5,991 nucleotides of DNA from Treponema sp. (GCA_017622055.1 JAGARY010000108.1:1-5991); one strand, 5' to 3'. Shown: positions 1-5,395, numbered from the stretch's first letter. Made by a program: numbers and translations. Notes: generated by a model from the sequence alone, not told the origin.

Positions 1-281
1 GTTGTATCTGTTAAGTCACGCATGGCATCTGCATCTAAATACAAAGTGTATGGGTCTCCAATGGCATTGAGCATTCCTTTTAATGCACCTTCATACAAGA
101 TTTTTGGATCAATTTCTTCTACGTAATTCTGCTGAACAAAATCAAAAACAGAATTAATAGTTTTCATATATTTGTAGCTTTGAAGCTTTTTGTCGTTAGT
201 TAATGTGTCTGAATAACACTGTGAAAAACAGAATATAAAGAAAACACTTGTAATTATTTTACGGAATAGATTTTTTTTCAT
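1..281 (-). CDS. S41 C-terminal processing peptidase, N-terminal part (runs off the left edge)
   Basis: Ninety-three codons from an ATG at 281 remain open to the window edge; the catalytic part lies outside. The start is supported by a GGGAG ribosome site 5 bases upstream. Residues 1-23 form a signal peptide (basic MKKNLFRK, then a Phe/Ile-rich core), so the product is exported and probably periplasmic or membrane-attached. FCFSQC near residues 18-22 could alternatively be a lipobox. Residues about 37-85 match the helical region ahead of the PDZ domain in CtpA/Prc-type proteases: VFDFVQQNYVEEID, then YEGALKGMLNAIGDPYTLYL, the conserved segment in which GDPYT is most diagnostic. Family members cleave C-terminal tails of periplasmic proteins with a Ser/Lys dyad. 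The gene lies 111 bases downstream of recR on the same strand and may be co-transcribed or separately expressed. The family call is fairly firm; the substrate is unknown. Confidence 0.8.
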   Translation of the reverse strand, partial: MKKNLFRKIITSVFFIFCFSQCYSDTLTNDKKLQSYKYMKTINSVFDFVQQNYVEEIDPKILYEGALKGMLNAIGDPYTLYLDADAMRDLTDT

Positions 282-310
282 TTTAACTCCCATTTTTATA
301 AATACGTCCG

Positions 311-340
311 GTCAAGGGACACGACCTTCAAGCCCTTGAC
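311..340. repeat. Inverted repeat (hairpin) upstream of the S41 peptidase gene
   Basis: GTCAAGGG (311-318) is exactly complementary to CCCTTGAC (333-340) around a 14-base loop. The stem extends by three more pairs (CCG with CGG) if one base bulges. No clear U-run follows on either strand, so it is not a textbook terminator. It lies in the likely 5' leader of the peptidase gene and could be a leader structure, an mRNA-stabilising hairpin or an intergenic palindrome. Confidence 0.6.
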
Positions 341-349
341 TCGGCCGTT

Positions 350-374
350 TTTAGGGTTTGTATTAAACCCTAAA
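350..374. repeat. Perfect 10-bp stem-loop just after recR
   Basis: TTTAGGGTTT (350-359) pairs perfectly with AAACCCTAAA (365-374) across a 5-base loop. It begins 18 bases beyond the recR stop in the direction of transcription. The bases after it on the minus strand are AAAACGGCC, so no U-run is present and intrinsic termination would be weak. It may protect the 3' end of the dnaX-ybaB-recR message or act as a partial terminator. Confidence 0.55.
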
Positions 375-392
375 TCAAAATTTACCCAAAAG

Positions 393-989
393 TTACATTC
401 CAATTCTTCCAGAAAAACTTAAAGATAAAGTTCTTTTATCAATATATTCTAAATCACCACCAACAGGAATTCCAGTGGCAAGTCTAGAAATTTTTACTTG
501 GTCGCCAACTTGTTCTTGAATAATTTTTTTTACGTAAAGAGCAGTTGTGTCACCTTCTACAGTTGGATTTGTGGCAATAATCACTTCTTTTGTATTTAAA
601 GTTTTTATGCGATTTATTAATTGGGGAATTGCCAGTTGCGAAGGTCCAATTCCTTCAAGAGGTTTTATCAAACCACCCAAAACTTGGTAAAGCCCTTTGT
701 ATTCTCCGTGAGATTCAATTGTAGAAACATCTTGTGAATGTTCAACTACACAAATAATGGAAGAATCTCGCAATGGACTTGAACAAATTCCGCATGGATC
801 ACCTTCTGTCCAAACGCCACACACAGAACATGGTTTGATTTTTTCTTGAATTGAACCAAGGTTTTGGGAAAATTTGTGAATGTATGCCGAATCTTGTTTT
901 AAAACCCAGTTTACCATTCTGATTGCACTTTTTTTTCCAATGCCAGGAAGACGAGAAAAATTACTTACAAGTTCATCAAAAGCGTTCAA
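393..989 (-). CDS. recR: Recombination mediator RecR
   Basis: The 198-aa product has the usual RecR length and layout. A helix-hairpin-helix (SRLPGIGKKSA, residues 12-22) is followed by a four-cysteine zinc finger (C54, C57, C66, C69). The Toprim domain starts near residue 79 (CVVEHSQD) and includes GGLIKPLEGIGP and ATNPTVEGDTTALY. The C-terminus is SRLATGIPVGGDLEY. RecR works with RecO, and with RecF where present, to load RecA on SSB-coated single-stranded DNA during gap repair. The start is TTG at 989. No in-frame ATG or GTG lies in the short gap upstream, AGAAGG sits 7 bases before the TTG, and family alignment begins here. It is the third gene of the dnaX-ybaB-recR operon, 20 bases after ybaB. 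Nothing is truncated. Confidence 0.96.
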   Translation of the reverse strand: MNAFDELVSNFSRLPGIGKKSAIRMVNWVLKQDSAYIHKFSQNLGSIQEKIKPCSVCGVWTEGDPCGICSSPLRDSSIICVVEHSQDVSTIESHGEYKGLYQVLGGLIKPLEGIGPSQLAIPQLINRIKTLNTKEVIIATNPTVEGDTTALYVKKIIQEQVGDQVKISRLATGIPVGGDLEYIDKRTLSLSFSGRIGM

Positions 990-1009
990 TTGTAAACCTT
1001 CTACAAAAA

Positions 1010-1339
1010 TTATAATCCAAACTGACTTAAGTCCATGCCACCCAAACCGCCTAATCCACCTAACAAAGATGATGATTTGGCTTTGATTTGTTCTTGAACA
1101 TTTTCCATTGCATTTTTGTGTGCCGCAACAATCAAATCTTGAAGCATTTGAACATCGCGATTATCAACACAAATTGGATCTAATTTTATATCTATCATTT
1201 CAAACTGACCATTCATTGTAACAACAACCATTTTTCCGCCAGAAGAACCTTCAACACGAATTGAAGCAAGTTCTTCCTTTAGCTTTTCTGTTTGTTCTTT
1301 AATAGCCTGAGTGTTTTTTAATAAATCAAATGGATTCAT
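1010..1339 (-). CDS. ybaB: YbaB/EbfC family nucleoid-associated DNA-binding protein
   Basis: The 109-aa product matches the YbaB/EbfC family: a charged N-terminal helix (KNTQAIKEQTEKLKEEL, residues 8-24), the conserved strand pair around GGKMVVVTMNGQFEMIDIKL (residues 34-53), a long second helix (QDLIVAAHKNAMENVQEQIKAK) and a Gly/Leu-rich tail (LLGGLGGLGGMDLSQFGL). Family members form homodimers that bind DNA with low specificity and affect nucleoid organisation; the spirochaete member EbfC was first studied in Borrelia. The ATG follows the dnaX TAA with no gap. Its ribosome site, GAGGGACGG at 1348-1356, lies inside the dnaX 3' end, so the two genes are probably translationally coupled. The dnaX-ybaB-recR order is conserved across many bacteria. 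Confidence 0.95.
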   Translation of the reverse strand: MNPFDLLKNTQAIKEQTEKLKEELASIRVEGSSGGKMVVVTMNGQFEMIDIKLDPICVDNRDVQMLQDLIVAAHKNAMENVQEQIKAKSSSLLGGLGGLGGMDLSQFGL

Positions 1340-3424
1340 TTATACTACCGTCCCTCTAAAAACGTCCACAAGAATTTTTACCTGCAAAGGAAATTCTCTT
1401 GTTTCATTTATATTTTGATTTTGTACTTCCTGTAATTTAACATTGAAATACATATTTTTTCCACAAATTTTAGAAATTTCTTCACTTATTAAATGTTTGT
1501 TTTTTTGCAAAATTGAATAATCTAAATTCGATTCAATTGTAGTTTCAACACCACCGTCCGAAATTTCCCACAAACCAGTTTTTTCTAAAACCGCAACAAT
1601 AAATCCTTTTTCCACAGAAAGTGTTGCAGTAACGTTTCCTCTAAGTTGTGCAATAGAAATTGTTCTTCCATCTGGCAAAGTAAAAGTTTCTTCTGTTTGA
1701 GCCGCAGCCCCTTGTGTTTGCCCCGCAAAATTATTTCCAAATGATCCGAATGAACCAAAAGAATTTCCACCAGCTTCAGCCGAATTTTCATAAGAGTCTA
1801 AAACTTGATTTTCGTATTCTTCTGCAGAATATGAATCTTCTTCTGGAGGAGTTTCTGTATCTAGCCATTCGTCATCTGCGCCATCCACTGTTTGTTCAGG
1901 CGGCAGTGAACCGCCATTATAAAAAGGGTGGCTTGAATTTCCTTCTGTTACACCAAAAGAATTGGAACTTGGAGGTGCAAAACCTTCACCACTGCCCCCA
2001 ACTCCAGATTCTCGTTCCATAGAATCTAACATAGAAAGCCGAGGAAGCCCGTTTGGAATTCCCCCTGTTTTTTGTGGCTCACTTTGAGTTTGTTCAGCAA
2101 TTGGAGCCTGAGCAAAACTTTGGACATTTTGTGTTCCAGCATCTCCTGCACCAAATCCGCCAAAAGCAGCACCTGTGTTACCAAATTGATTTGCTGCCAC
2201 AGATTTTTGCACAGAAGCGTTTTGAGCAAATCCACTTTGTCCTTGTGGCATTCCACTTTGCACAGGAAGATTTTGCATAGCAGGCATCAACAAGGCCTGA
2301 GCCGCATCAATTGCTTTTTTTACTTCCATGTTAGAAACATATTGAGAAACCCAACAAAGTCTGCTAAATGCAAGTTCAACTTCATATCTTGGAGAAAGTG
2401 AATATCGAATATCTTTAAAAAGTTGCAAGAAAATGCTCAAAGCACGCTCAATTTGAATTTGATTCCATGCTTGCAAAACAACACCACTGTATCGCTCTAC
2501 AGAATTTCCTAAGAGAGCTTCTTTTTTAATTCCAGATTTTATGAGCAACAAAGAACGCAAATAATCTGCTGCGTTGGAAATTAATTGTTCAATTGAAACA
2601 CCATTTTGCAAAAATTCATCAAGAAGATTCAAAACAACATCAGTTTTTGCAGAAACACATGCTTCAAAAACTGAATTAAGACGGTCAATTCCAACAAGTC
2701 CTAATTTATCTTTAATTTTGTCGTAAGTAATGTGACCATCGCTAAAAGCAACAACTTGGTCAAACAAAGTATATGCATCTCGCATTGAACCAGTTGATTC
2801 ACGAGCAATCCAGAACAATGCTTCGTCATCTGCTTGAATATTTAATTCAGCAGCCGCTTCCGCCAAACAATTTTTTACTTTTTCAATTGCAACAAGTCTA
2901 AAATTAAATTGCTGACATCTAGATTTTATTGTGGCAGGAACTTTTTGAAGTTCTGTTGTGGCAAAAACAAAAATAACGTGAGCAGGAGGTTCTTCTATAG
3001 TTTTTAAAAGTGCATTAAATGAACTTTGAGAAAGCATGTGAACTTCGTCAATAATGTAAATTTTATATCTACAATTTGAAGGAGGAAACATAACTTCTTC
3101 TTTTATTTGGCGAATATTATCTACACCTGTGTTTGATGCACCGTCAATTTCAATTACATCAAGAGATGAACCTTTTGTAATTTCTACACAATTGGAACAA
3201 GTTCCGCAAGGACAATCAGTTGGACCATTTGCACAGTTCAAGGCTTTTGCTAAAATTCTTGCAGATGAAGTTTTTCCACATCCACGAGGCCCAGAAAACA
3301 AATAAGCGTGGGCAATTTTTCCAGATGTAATAGATTTTTTTAATGTTTCAGCGACAAACTCCTGACCAACCAAATTGTCAAAAGTTTGAGGTCGCCGTCT
3401 GGTTGCTGTTACTTCGTACGACAT
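1340..3424 (-). CDS. dnaX: DNA polymerase III subunit gamma/tau
   Basis: This 694-aa clamp-loader ATPase loads the sliding clamp and, as tau, bridges to the polymerase and helicase. The AAA+ core is complete: Walker A GPRGCGKT (45-52), zinc cysteines C64, C73, C76 and C79, Walker B IIDEVHM (124-130), the SRC motif (168-170) and sensor 2 GSMRD (212-216). Domain III helices run to about residue 368. A low-complexity linker follows (about 372-590), rich in Gln, Gly, Asn, Ser and Phe, with an acidic stretch near 525-550. A folded tau-specific C-terminal domain spans about 592-694 and presumably contacts the polymerase. The protein is longer than typical 550-650-aa homologues because of this linker. 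The start fits the conserved SYEVTATRRRP opening. No ribosome site precedes it, but a promoter lies 8 bases upstream. A7 at 2315-2321 may allow a -1 frameshift giving a 372-aa gamma-like form. Confidence 0.97.
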   Translation of the reverse strand: MSYEVTATRRRPQTFDNLVGQEFVAETLKKSITSGKIAHAYLFSGPRGCGKTSSARILAKALNCANGPTDCPCGTCSNCVEITKGSSLDVIEIDGASNTGVDNIRQIKEEVMFPPSNCRYKIYIIDEVHMLSQSSFNALLKTIEEPPAHVIFVFATTELQKVPATIKSRCQQFNFRLVAIEKVKNCLAEAAAELNIQADDEALFWIARESTGSMRDAYTLFDQVVAFSDGHITYDKIKDKLGLVGIDRLNSVFEACVSAKTDVVLNLLDEFLQNGVSIEQLISNAADYLRSLLLIKSGIKKEALLGNSVERYSGVVLQAWNQIQIERALSIFLQLFKDIRYSLSPRYEVELAFSRLCWVSQYVSNMEVKKAIDAAQALLMPAMQNLPVQSGMPQGQSGFAQNASVQKSVAANQFGNTGAAFGGFGAGDAGTQNVQSFAQAPIAEQTQSEPQKTGGIPNGLPRLSMLDSMERESGVGGSGEGFAPPSSNSFGVTEGNSSHPFYNGGSLPPEQTVDGADDEWLDTETPPEEDSYSAEEYENQVLDSYENSAEAGGNSFGSFGSFGNNFAGQTQGAAAQTEETFTLPDGRTISIAQLRGNVTATLSVEKGFIVAVLEKTGLWEISDGGVETTIESNLDYSILQKNKHLISEEISKICGKNMYFNVKLQEVQNQNINETREFPLQVKILVDVFRGTVV
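2307..2321 (-). promoter_or_regulatory. Candidate -1 programmed frameshift site in dnaX
   Basis: On the coding strand codons 368-370 read GTA AAA AAA, making the X_XXY_YYZ heptamer A_AAA_AAA (2315-2321). After a -1 slip the next codons are AGC, AAT and TGA (stop at 2309-2307), so the protein would end two residues later, just after domain III. A downstream stem CAGGC/GCCTG with a 9-base loop starts about 15 bases after the heptamer, further than in E. coli. GGAAG lies just upstream but closer than a typical stimulatory Shine-Dalgarno. The position matches the known E. coli dnaX design; use is inferred. Confidence 0.5.
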
Positions 3425-3432
3425 ATCACTAA

Positions 3433-3461
3433 ATTATAGTATTAAAAAAGGAAAGTGAAAA
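3433..3461 (-). promoter_or_regulatory. dnaX promoter, probably producing a leaderless mRNA
   Basis: Reading the minus strand, a perfect -10 box TATAAT (3438-3433) is preceded by a 17-base spacer and a -35 box TTTTCA (3461-3456, four of six matches to TTGACA). Only 8 bases separate the -10 box from the dnaX ATG, so a start point at normal distance falls within about 3 bases of the ATG. No Shine-Dalgarno sequence is present there. It would drive the dnaX-ybaB-recR operon. Confidence 0.65.
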
Positions 3462-3481
3462 GCATTTAATACCTTATTTAA

Positions 3482-3640
3482 TTTTTTTAACGGTTTTCTA
3501 TTGAACACCGGCCGCCAGCGGCACATTTAGTAAGATAACCTAAAAAATGCAGTGCATTTTTTTTTAACGGTTTCCTATTGAACAAGGGCAACCAGTTGCC
3601 CTACACAGGTGGTCAACCTAAAAATTGCTTTGGCAATAAA
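3482..3640. repeat. Two tandem copies of a structured repeat (period 77-78 bases)
   Basis: Unit 1 begins around 3482 and unit 2 around 3559. Both contain TTAACGGTTT (3487-3496 and 3564-3573), then one variable base and CTATTGAACA. A GC-rich hairpin with loop CCAG follows: GCCG/CGGC at 3511-3522 and GGGCAA/TTGCCC at 3586-3601. Then comes AACCTAAAAA (3537-3546 and 3615-3624) and a second hairpin (AATGCA/TGCATT near 3546-3558; ATTGC/GCAAT at 3624-3637). The arms of the first hairpin differ completely between units yet stay complementary. TTTA-(AC)-GGTT can also pair with AACC-TAAA, enclosing the hairpin. No coding potential is seen. Function is unknown; an intergenic palindromic repeat family or the remains of a structured element are possible. 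Confidence 0.7.
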
Positions 3641-3644
3641 TAAT

Positions 3645-3688
3645 AAAACCGCTATCCGTTCTAACACTAGAATAGATAGCGGTTTTTT
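3645..3688. terminator. Long intrinsic terminator hairpin, possibly bidirectional
   Basis: AAAACCGCTATC (3645-3656) pairs with GATAGCGGTTTT (3675-3686). Inside, TTCTA and TAGAA pair around ACAC, making one long interrupted stem. On the plus strand six T residues end the hairpin. On the minus strand it is followed by TTTTATTATTT. The only gene feeding into it is the 56-aa gene that ends at 3732, so its likely job is to end the phage-side minus-strand transcript before the dnaX promoter. Confidence 0.75.
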
Positions 3689-3731
3689 GTTGGCATTTGC
3701 CTACAAATTGTTTACAGATTTTTGTTACTTT

Positions 3732-3902
3732 TTATTCTTCCTGCGAATAGATGAACTTCTCTATTTCCTTCGCTCCGTCAACCACATGGCGGGCAAATTC
3801 CTTGCCGGAGAGCGACTTAATCAGCGAATCAGGAGCGGCCTGTAATGACCGGATGAACACATCCAGAGCTTCTTTGTGCTGACTTTCGGTGTCTAATGTC
3901 AT
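3732..3902 (-). CDS. Small protein of unknown function (56 aa) at the end of the phage region
   Basis: An ATG at 3902 is preceded by a perfect AGGAGG (3909-3914) 6 bases away and opens a 56-codon frame ending in TAA at 3732. The product begins MTLDTESQHKEALDVFIRSL and ends KEIEKFIYSQEE. It is soluble, charged and probably helical, with no signal peptide, membrane segment or cysteine. Codon choice (GTG, CTG, GCC, TCG) resembles the phage-side genes and not dnaX. It begins 74 bases after the coiled-coil membrane protein gene and ends 44 bases before the terminator hairpin, so it is probably the last gene of that transcript. I do not recognise the family. The strong ribosome site and operon position make it likely real. 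Confidence 0.7.
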   Translation of the reverse strand: MTLDTESQHKEALDVFIRSLQAAPDSLIKSLSGKEFARHVVDGAKEIEKFIYSQEE

Positions 3903-3976
3903 TTATTTCCTCCTCTTCTCATTTTCGGATTATTTCAGCCGTTTGTAAAGAGTTAAAGAATTTTATTCATTTTCAC

Positions 3977-4423
3977 CTAAAGCAGAAGGTTTATGAGATA
4001 AGGAATCTTCACGCCGAATTTAATTTTTAACACCAGCAGAATTATCCTCACCGCTATGAACAATAATAGAATCAGAACTGCCAGAGATATTATTTTCGCC
4101 CGGATTTTGAGCTTCGTCTCGTATTCGCTCAATTTCTCCGAGTATTCGCTCAACTTCTGATTCGTATTGCTCAAACAGGTATTCAACCCGTTCAACTCCG
4201 TCTGTAATTCCTCTACTTGTCTTGATGATATTTGCAATTCTCTCTCTGCTATCAGCAACTGTTCCGTCAAGTGCCGTGACTGTTGCTTCAAGCCGTCCAG
4301 CAGCGAGTGAATTTCCGCTGACAACAGTTTGAGCGTCGGCTCGGAGTTTTCCGCATGTACAGCAGTCGGAAAAAAGAACACTGACGCCAAAAAGAAAAAC
4401 AAAAGACAAAATGATTTTCGCAT
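3977..4423 (-). CDS. Exported coiled-coil protein with C-terminal membrane anchor; spanin-like lysis protein candidate
   Basis: The 148-aa product has a signal peptide (MRKSFCLLFFFLASVFFF, likely cleavage after AVHA at residue 24). A long coiled coil follows (about 30-107), with a 7-residue duplication LSEYSEK/LSEYETK at 91-104. A membrane helix lies at about 110-133 with a basic tail KIKFGVKIPY. It would be periplasmic and anchored in the inner membrane. The ATG has GGAG 8 bases upstream. The gene lies 26 bases after the endolysin gene, where phages of double-membrane hosts often keep spanins that disrupt the outer membrane. However, its anchor is C-terminal, whereas classical Rz is anchored at the N-terminus. 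A second open frame overlaps it almost completely (4020-4439). Its codons are unusually rich in TTG, ACG and GCG, which might reflect constraint from that frame. The function is inferred from topology and context only. Confidence 0.6.
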   Translation of the reverse strand: MRKSFCLLFFFLASVFFFPTAVHAENSEPTLKLLSAEIHSLLDGLKQQSRHLTEQLLIAERELQISSRQVEELQTELNGLNTCLSNTNQKLSEYSEKLSEYETKLKIRAKIISLAVLILLLFIAVRIILLVLKIKFGVKIPYLINLLL

Positions 4424-4439
4424 AGTTACATCTCCTCAT
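4020..4439 (-). CDS. Overlapping-frame small exported protein; possible lipoprotein partner (Rz1-like candidate)
   Basis: In another frame of the same strand, 139 codons run from ATG 4439 to TAA 4020 and overlap the preceding entry for about 400 bases. AGAGG sits 6 bases before this ATG. The N-terminus MRRCNYAK plus a hydrophobic stretch (residues 9-23) leads to SDCCTC. Cysteines C26 and C27 could be lipidated, although Asp at -1 makes the lipobox poor. The rest is hydrophilic and helical (RLEATVTALDGTVADSRERI, then FEQYESEVERILGEIERIRD) with an Asn/Ser/Gly tail. Codons (GAA, GTT, GGA, ATT, AGC, ACA) and the purine-first pattern resemble the neighbouring endolysin gene better than the other frame does. 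This may be the main gene, a nested partner as in Rz/Rz1, or a chance open frame. A longer start at 4484 would run into the endolysin gene and is less likely. Confidence 0.5.
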   Translation of the reverse strand: MRRCNYAKIILSFVFLFGVSVLFSDCCTCGKLRADAQTVVSGNSLAAGRLEATVTALDGTVADSRERIANIIKTSRGITDGVERVEYLFEQYESEVERILGEIERIRDEAQNPGENNISGSSDSIIVHSGEDNSAGVKN

Positions 4440-4449
4440 AAAAAACCTC

Positions 4450-4863
4450 TTATTTCTTGCGCAAACCGCCCAAAAGCCGCTCACGGCTTCTCAGGGCGAT
4501 TTTCGCGCCGTCCTGTGTAATTCCGTTCTGCTCGAACACGATAAAGTCATTGTTGAGACTTCCAAGATAGATGGCCACATGACCAAATTTGTTAGTTCCG
4601 CTTTCATCCCAGACAAGAACATCGCCAGGAACAAAAGACTTGTTCGTGATTTTTGAGAAGTATTTCTTCTCCAGTGGCATTTTGTTGTAATCGAGGTACA
4701 AATCTTTTGCACCGCCGCTTGTAGCGCATGAGCCTGTGTGTTCAGGAATTCCGAGAACATCAAGCGCATACTGGCGGAACAAATCAACGCATTGTGCGCC
4801 GAAAACTCCGTCATAATCGACTTTCTTCCCAGTGTTTTTCTTCACGAATTCTTCAATCGTCAT
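4450..4863 (-). CDS. CHAP-domain peptidoglycan hydrolase, probable phage endolysin
   Basis: The 137-aa product is a single NlpC/P60-like CHAP domain. The catalytic cysteine is C25 in GAQCVDLFRQYA. GDVLVWDESG (80-89) leads to the catalytic His H95 in FGHVAIYLG. VFEQNG (109-114) supplies the third polar residue, E111 or N113. CHAP enzymes act as amidases or endopeptidases on cell-wall peptides. No signal peptide and no cell-wall binding domain are present, so release would need a holin or other membrane lesion, and the compact size is at the small end for endolysins. The ATG overlaps the TGA of the upstream 173-aa gene by 4 bases (ATGA), which implies translational coupling, and a GGGAGGG ribosome site precedes it. 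Its position between a membrane protein and the spanin-like pair supports a lysis role. A tail-associated hydrolase is the alternative. Confidence 0.85.
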   Translation of the reverse strand: MTIEEFVKKNTGKKVDYDGVFGAQCVDLFRQYALDVLGIPEHTGSCATSGGAKDLYLDYNKMPLEKKYFSKITNKSFVPGDVLVWDESGTNKFGHVAIYLGSLNNDFIVFEQNGITQDGAKIALRSRERLLGGLRKK

Positions 4864-5381
4864 TTCTGCCCTCCCTGGCGCTCATACACACGCCGAATCC
4901 TTACCAGCTCGCGGATTATTTCCTCGACCCAGTTGCACATCCGATGATTGAACTCTGCCGTCTTAAATTCATTGCGCACACCCATGCTGTAGACAAGCGA
5001 GCAGATTTTTCTTTGCTTGGTGCTGATGTATTCCTCTGAATCCTCGATGTGATTGAATGTTATCCACCGCACAAACTCATCGTATGCGACCTCAAGAATG
5101 TATTTCGTAAAGTAACCGTCATAAAGCAAATCAGGCGTTACCTGCTTGATTTTTGACACAAGCCCCATCAAGTAGACATGGGTAAAATCACACTGCTCGC
5201 GGATTATCGCCCGCTCTGTATCAGATGCGGATCTTGCACGCCCCACCTGAATATGCTTTGTCCTTATACGAATCATCCCGGTTTTTATCATCACGACGAT
5301 AATCAAAAGCACAAGAATTATGCTGATGATTGTCTGCAAGGCATTCGCACTTGTCAGAACATTCGATATTGCTTCCCACAT
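4860..5381 (-). CDS. Phage membrane-anchored protein of unknown function (173 aa), holin candidate by position
   Basis: The ATG at 5381 is chosen because GAGGAAAA lies just upstream. A longer frame to 5438 would translate the terminator hairpin and is rejected. Residues about 17-36 form one strong membrane helix (IISIILVLLIIVVMI), followed by a basic stretch (KTGMIRIRTKHIQVGRAR) that predicts an outside N-terminus and a large cytoplasmic domain. Residues 50-173 are charged and mainly helical (SDTERAIIREQ; FVRWITFNHIEDSEEYIS; NWVEEIIRELVRIRRVYER). Similar one-helix proteins next to endolysins occur in other gut phages as I recall them, usually annotated hypothetical. Position directly before the endolysin, with an ATGA overlap, suggests part of the lysis module, perhaps a holin or a regulator. 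The single helix plus large cytoplasmic domain is atypical for known holin classes, so the function is open. Confidence 0.75.
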   Translation of the reverse strand: MWEAISNVLTSANALQTIISIILVLLIIVVMIKTGMIRIRTKHIQVGRARSASDTERAIIREQCDFTHVYLMGLVSKIKQVTPDLLYDGYFTKYILEVAYDEFVRWITFNHIEDSEEYISTKQRKICSLVYSMGVRNEFKTAEFNHRMCNWVEEIIRELVRIRRVYERQGGQK

Positions 5382-5395
5382 TGTATTTTCCTCAT

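Noticed and set aside
1585..2401. Several open frames of 68-109 codons on both strands inside dnaX
   Set aside because: They are shadows of the low-complexity linker and domain III of dnaX; compositions are unnatural (runs of Leu, His, Gln, Phe) and no ribosome sites support them.
3335..3341. A second in-phase A7 heptamer early in dnaX (codons TTA AAA AAA)
   Set aside because: A -1 slip here would continue about 39 codons out of frame and destroy the Walker A region, so it offers no useful product; it reflects Leu-Lys-Lys in AT-rich DNA.
3482..3640. CRISPR array
   Set aside because: Only two units exist, the repeated blocks are hairpin-containing and not separated by uniform unique spacers, and no cas gene is nearby.
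3645..3688. tRNA gene or tRNA-derived attachment site
   Set aside because: The hairpin is a single long stem ending in a T-run; no cloverleaf arms, T-loop motif or acceptor stem can be found.
3609..3845. Plus-strand open frame of 78 codons across the terminator and the 56-aa gene
   Set aside because: It runs through the long hairpin, lacks a ribosome site, and lies antisense to a small gene with a strong AGGAGG.
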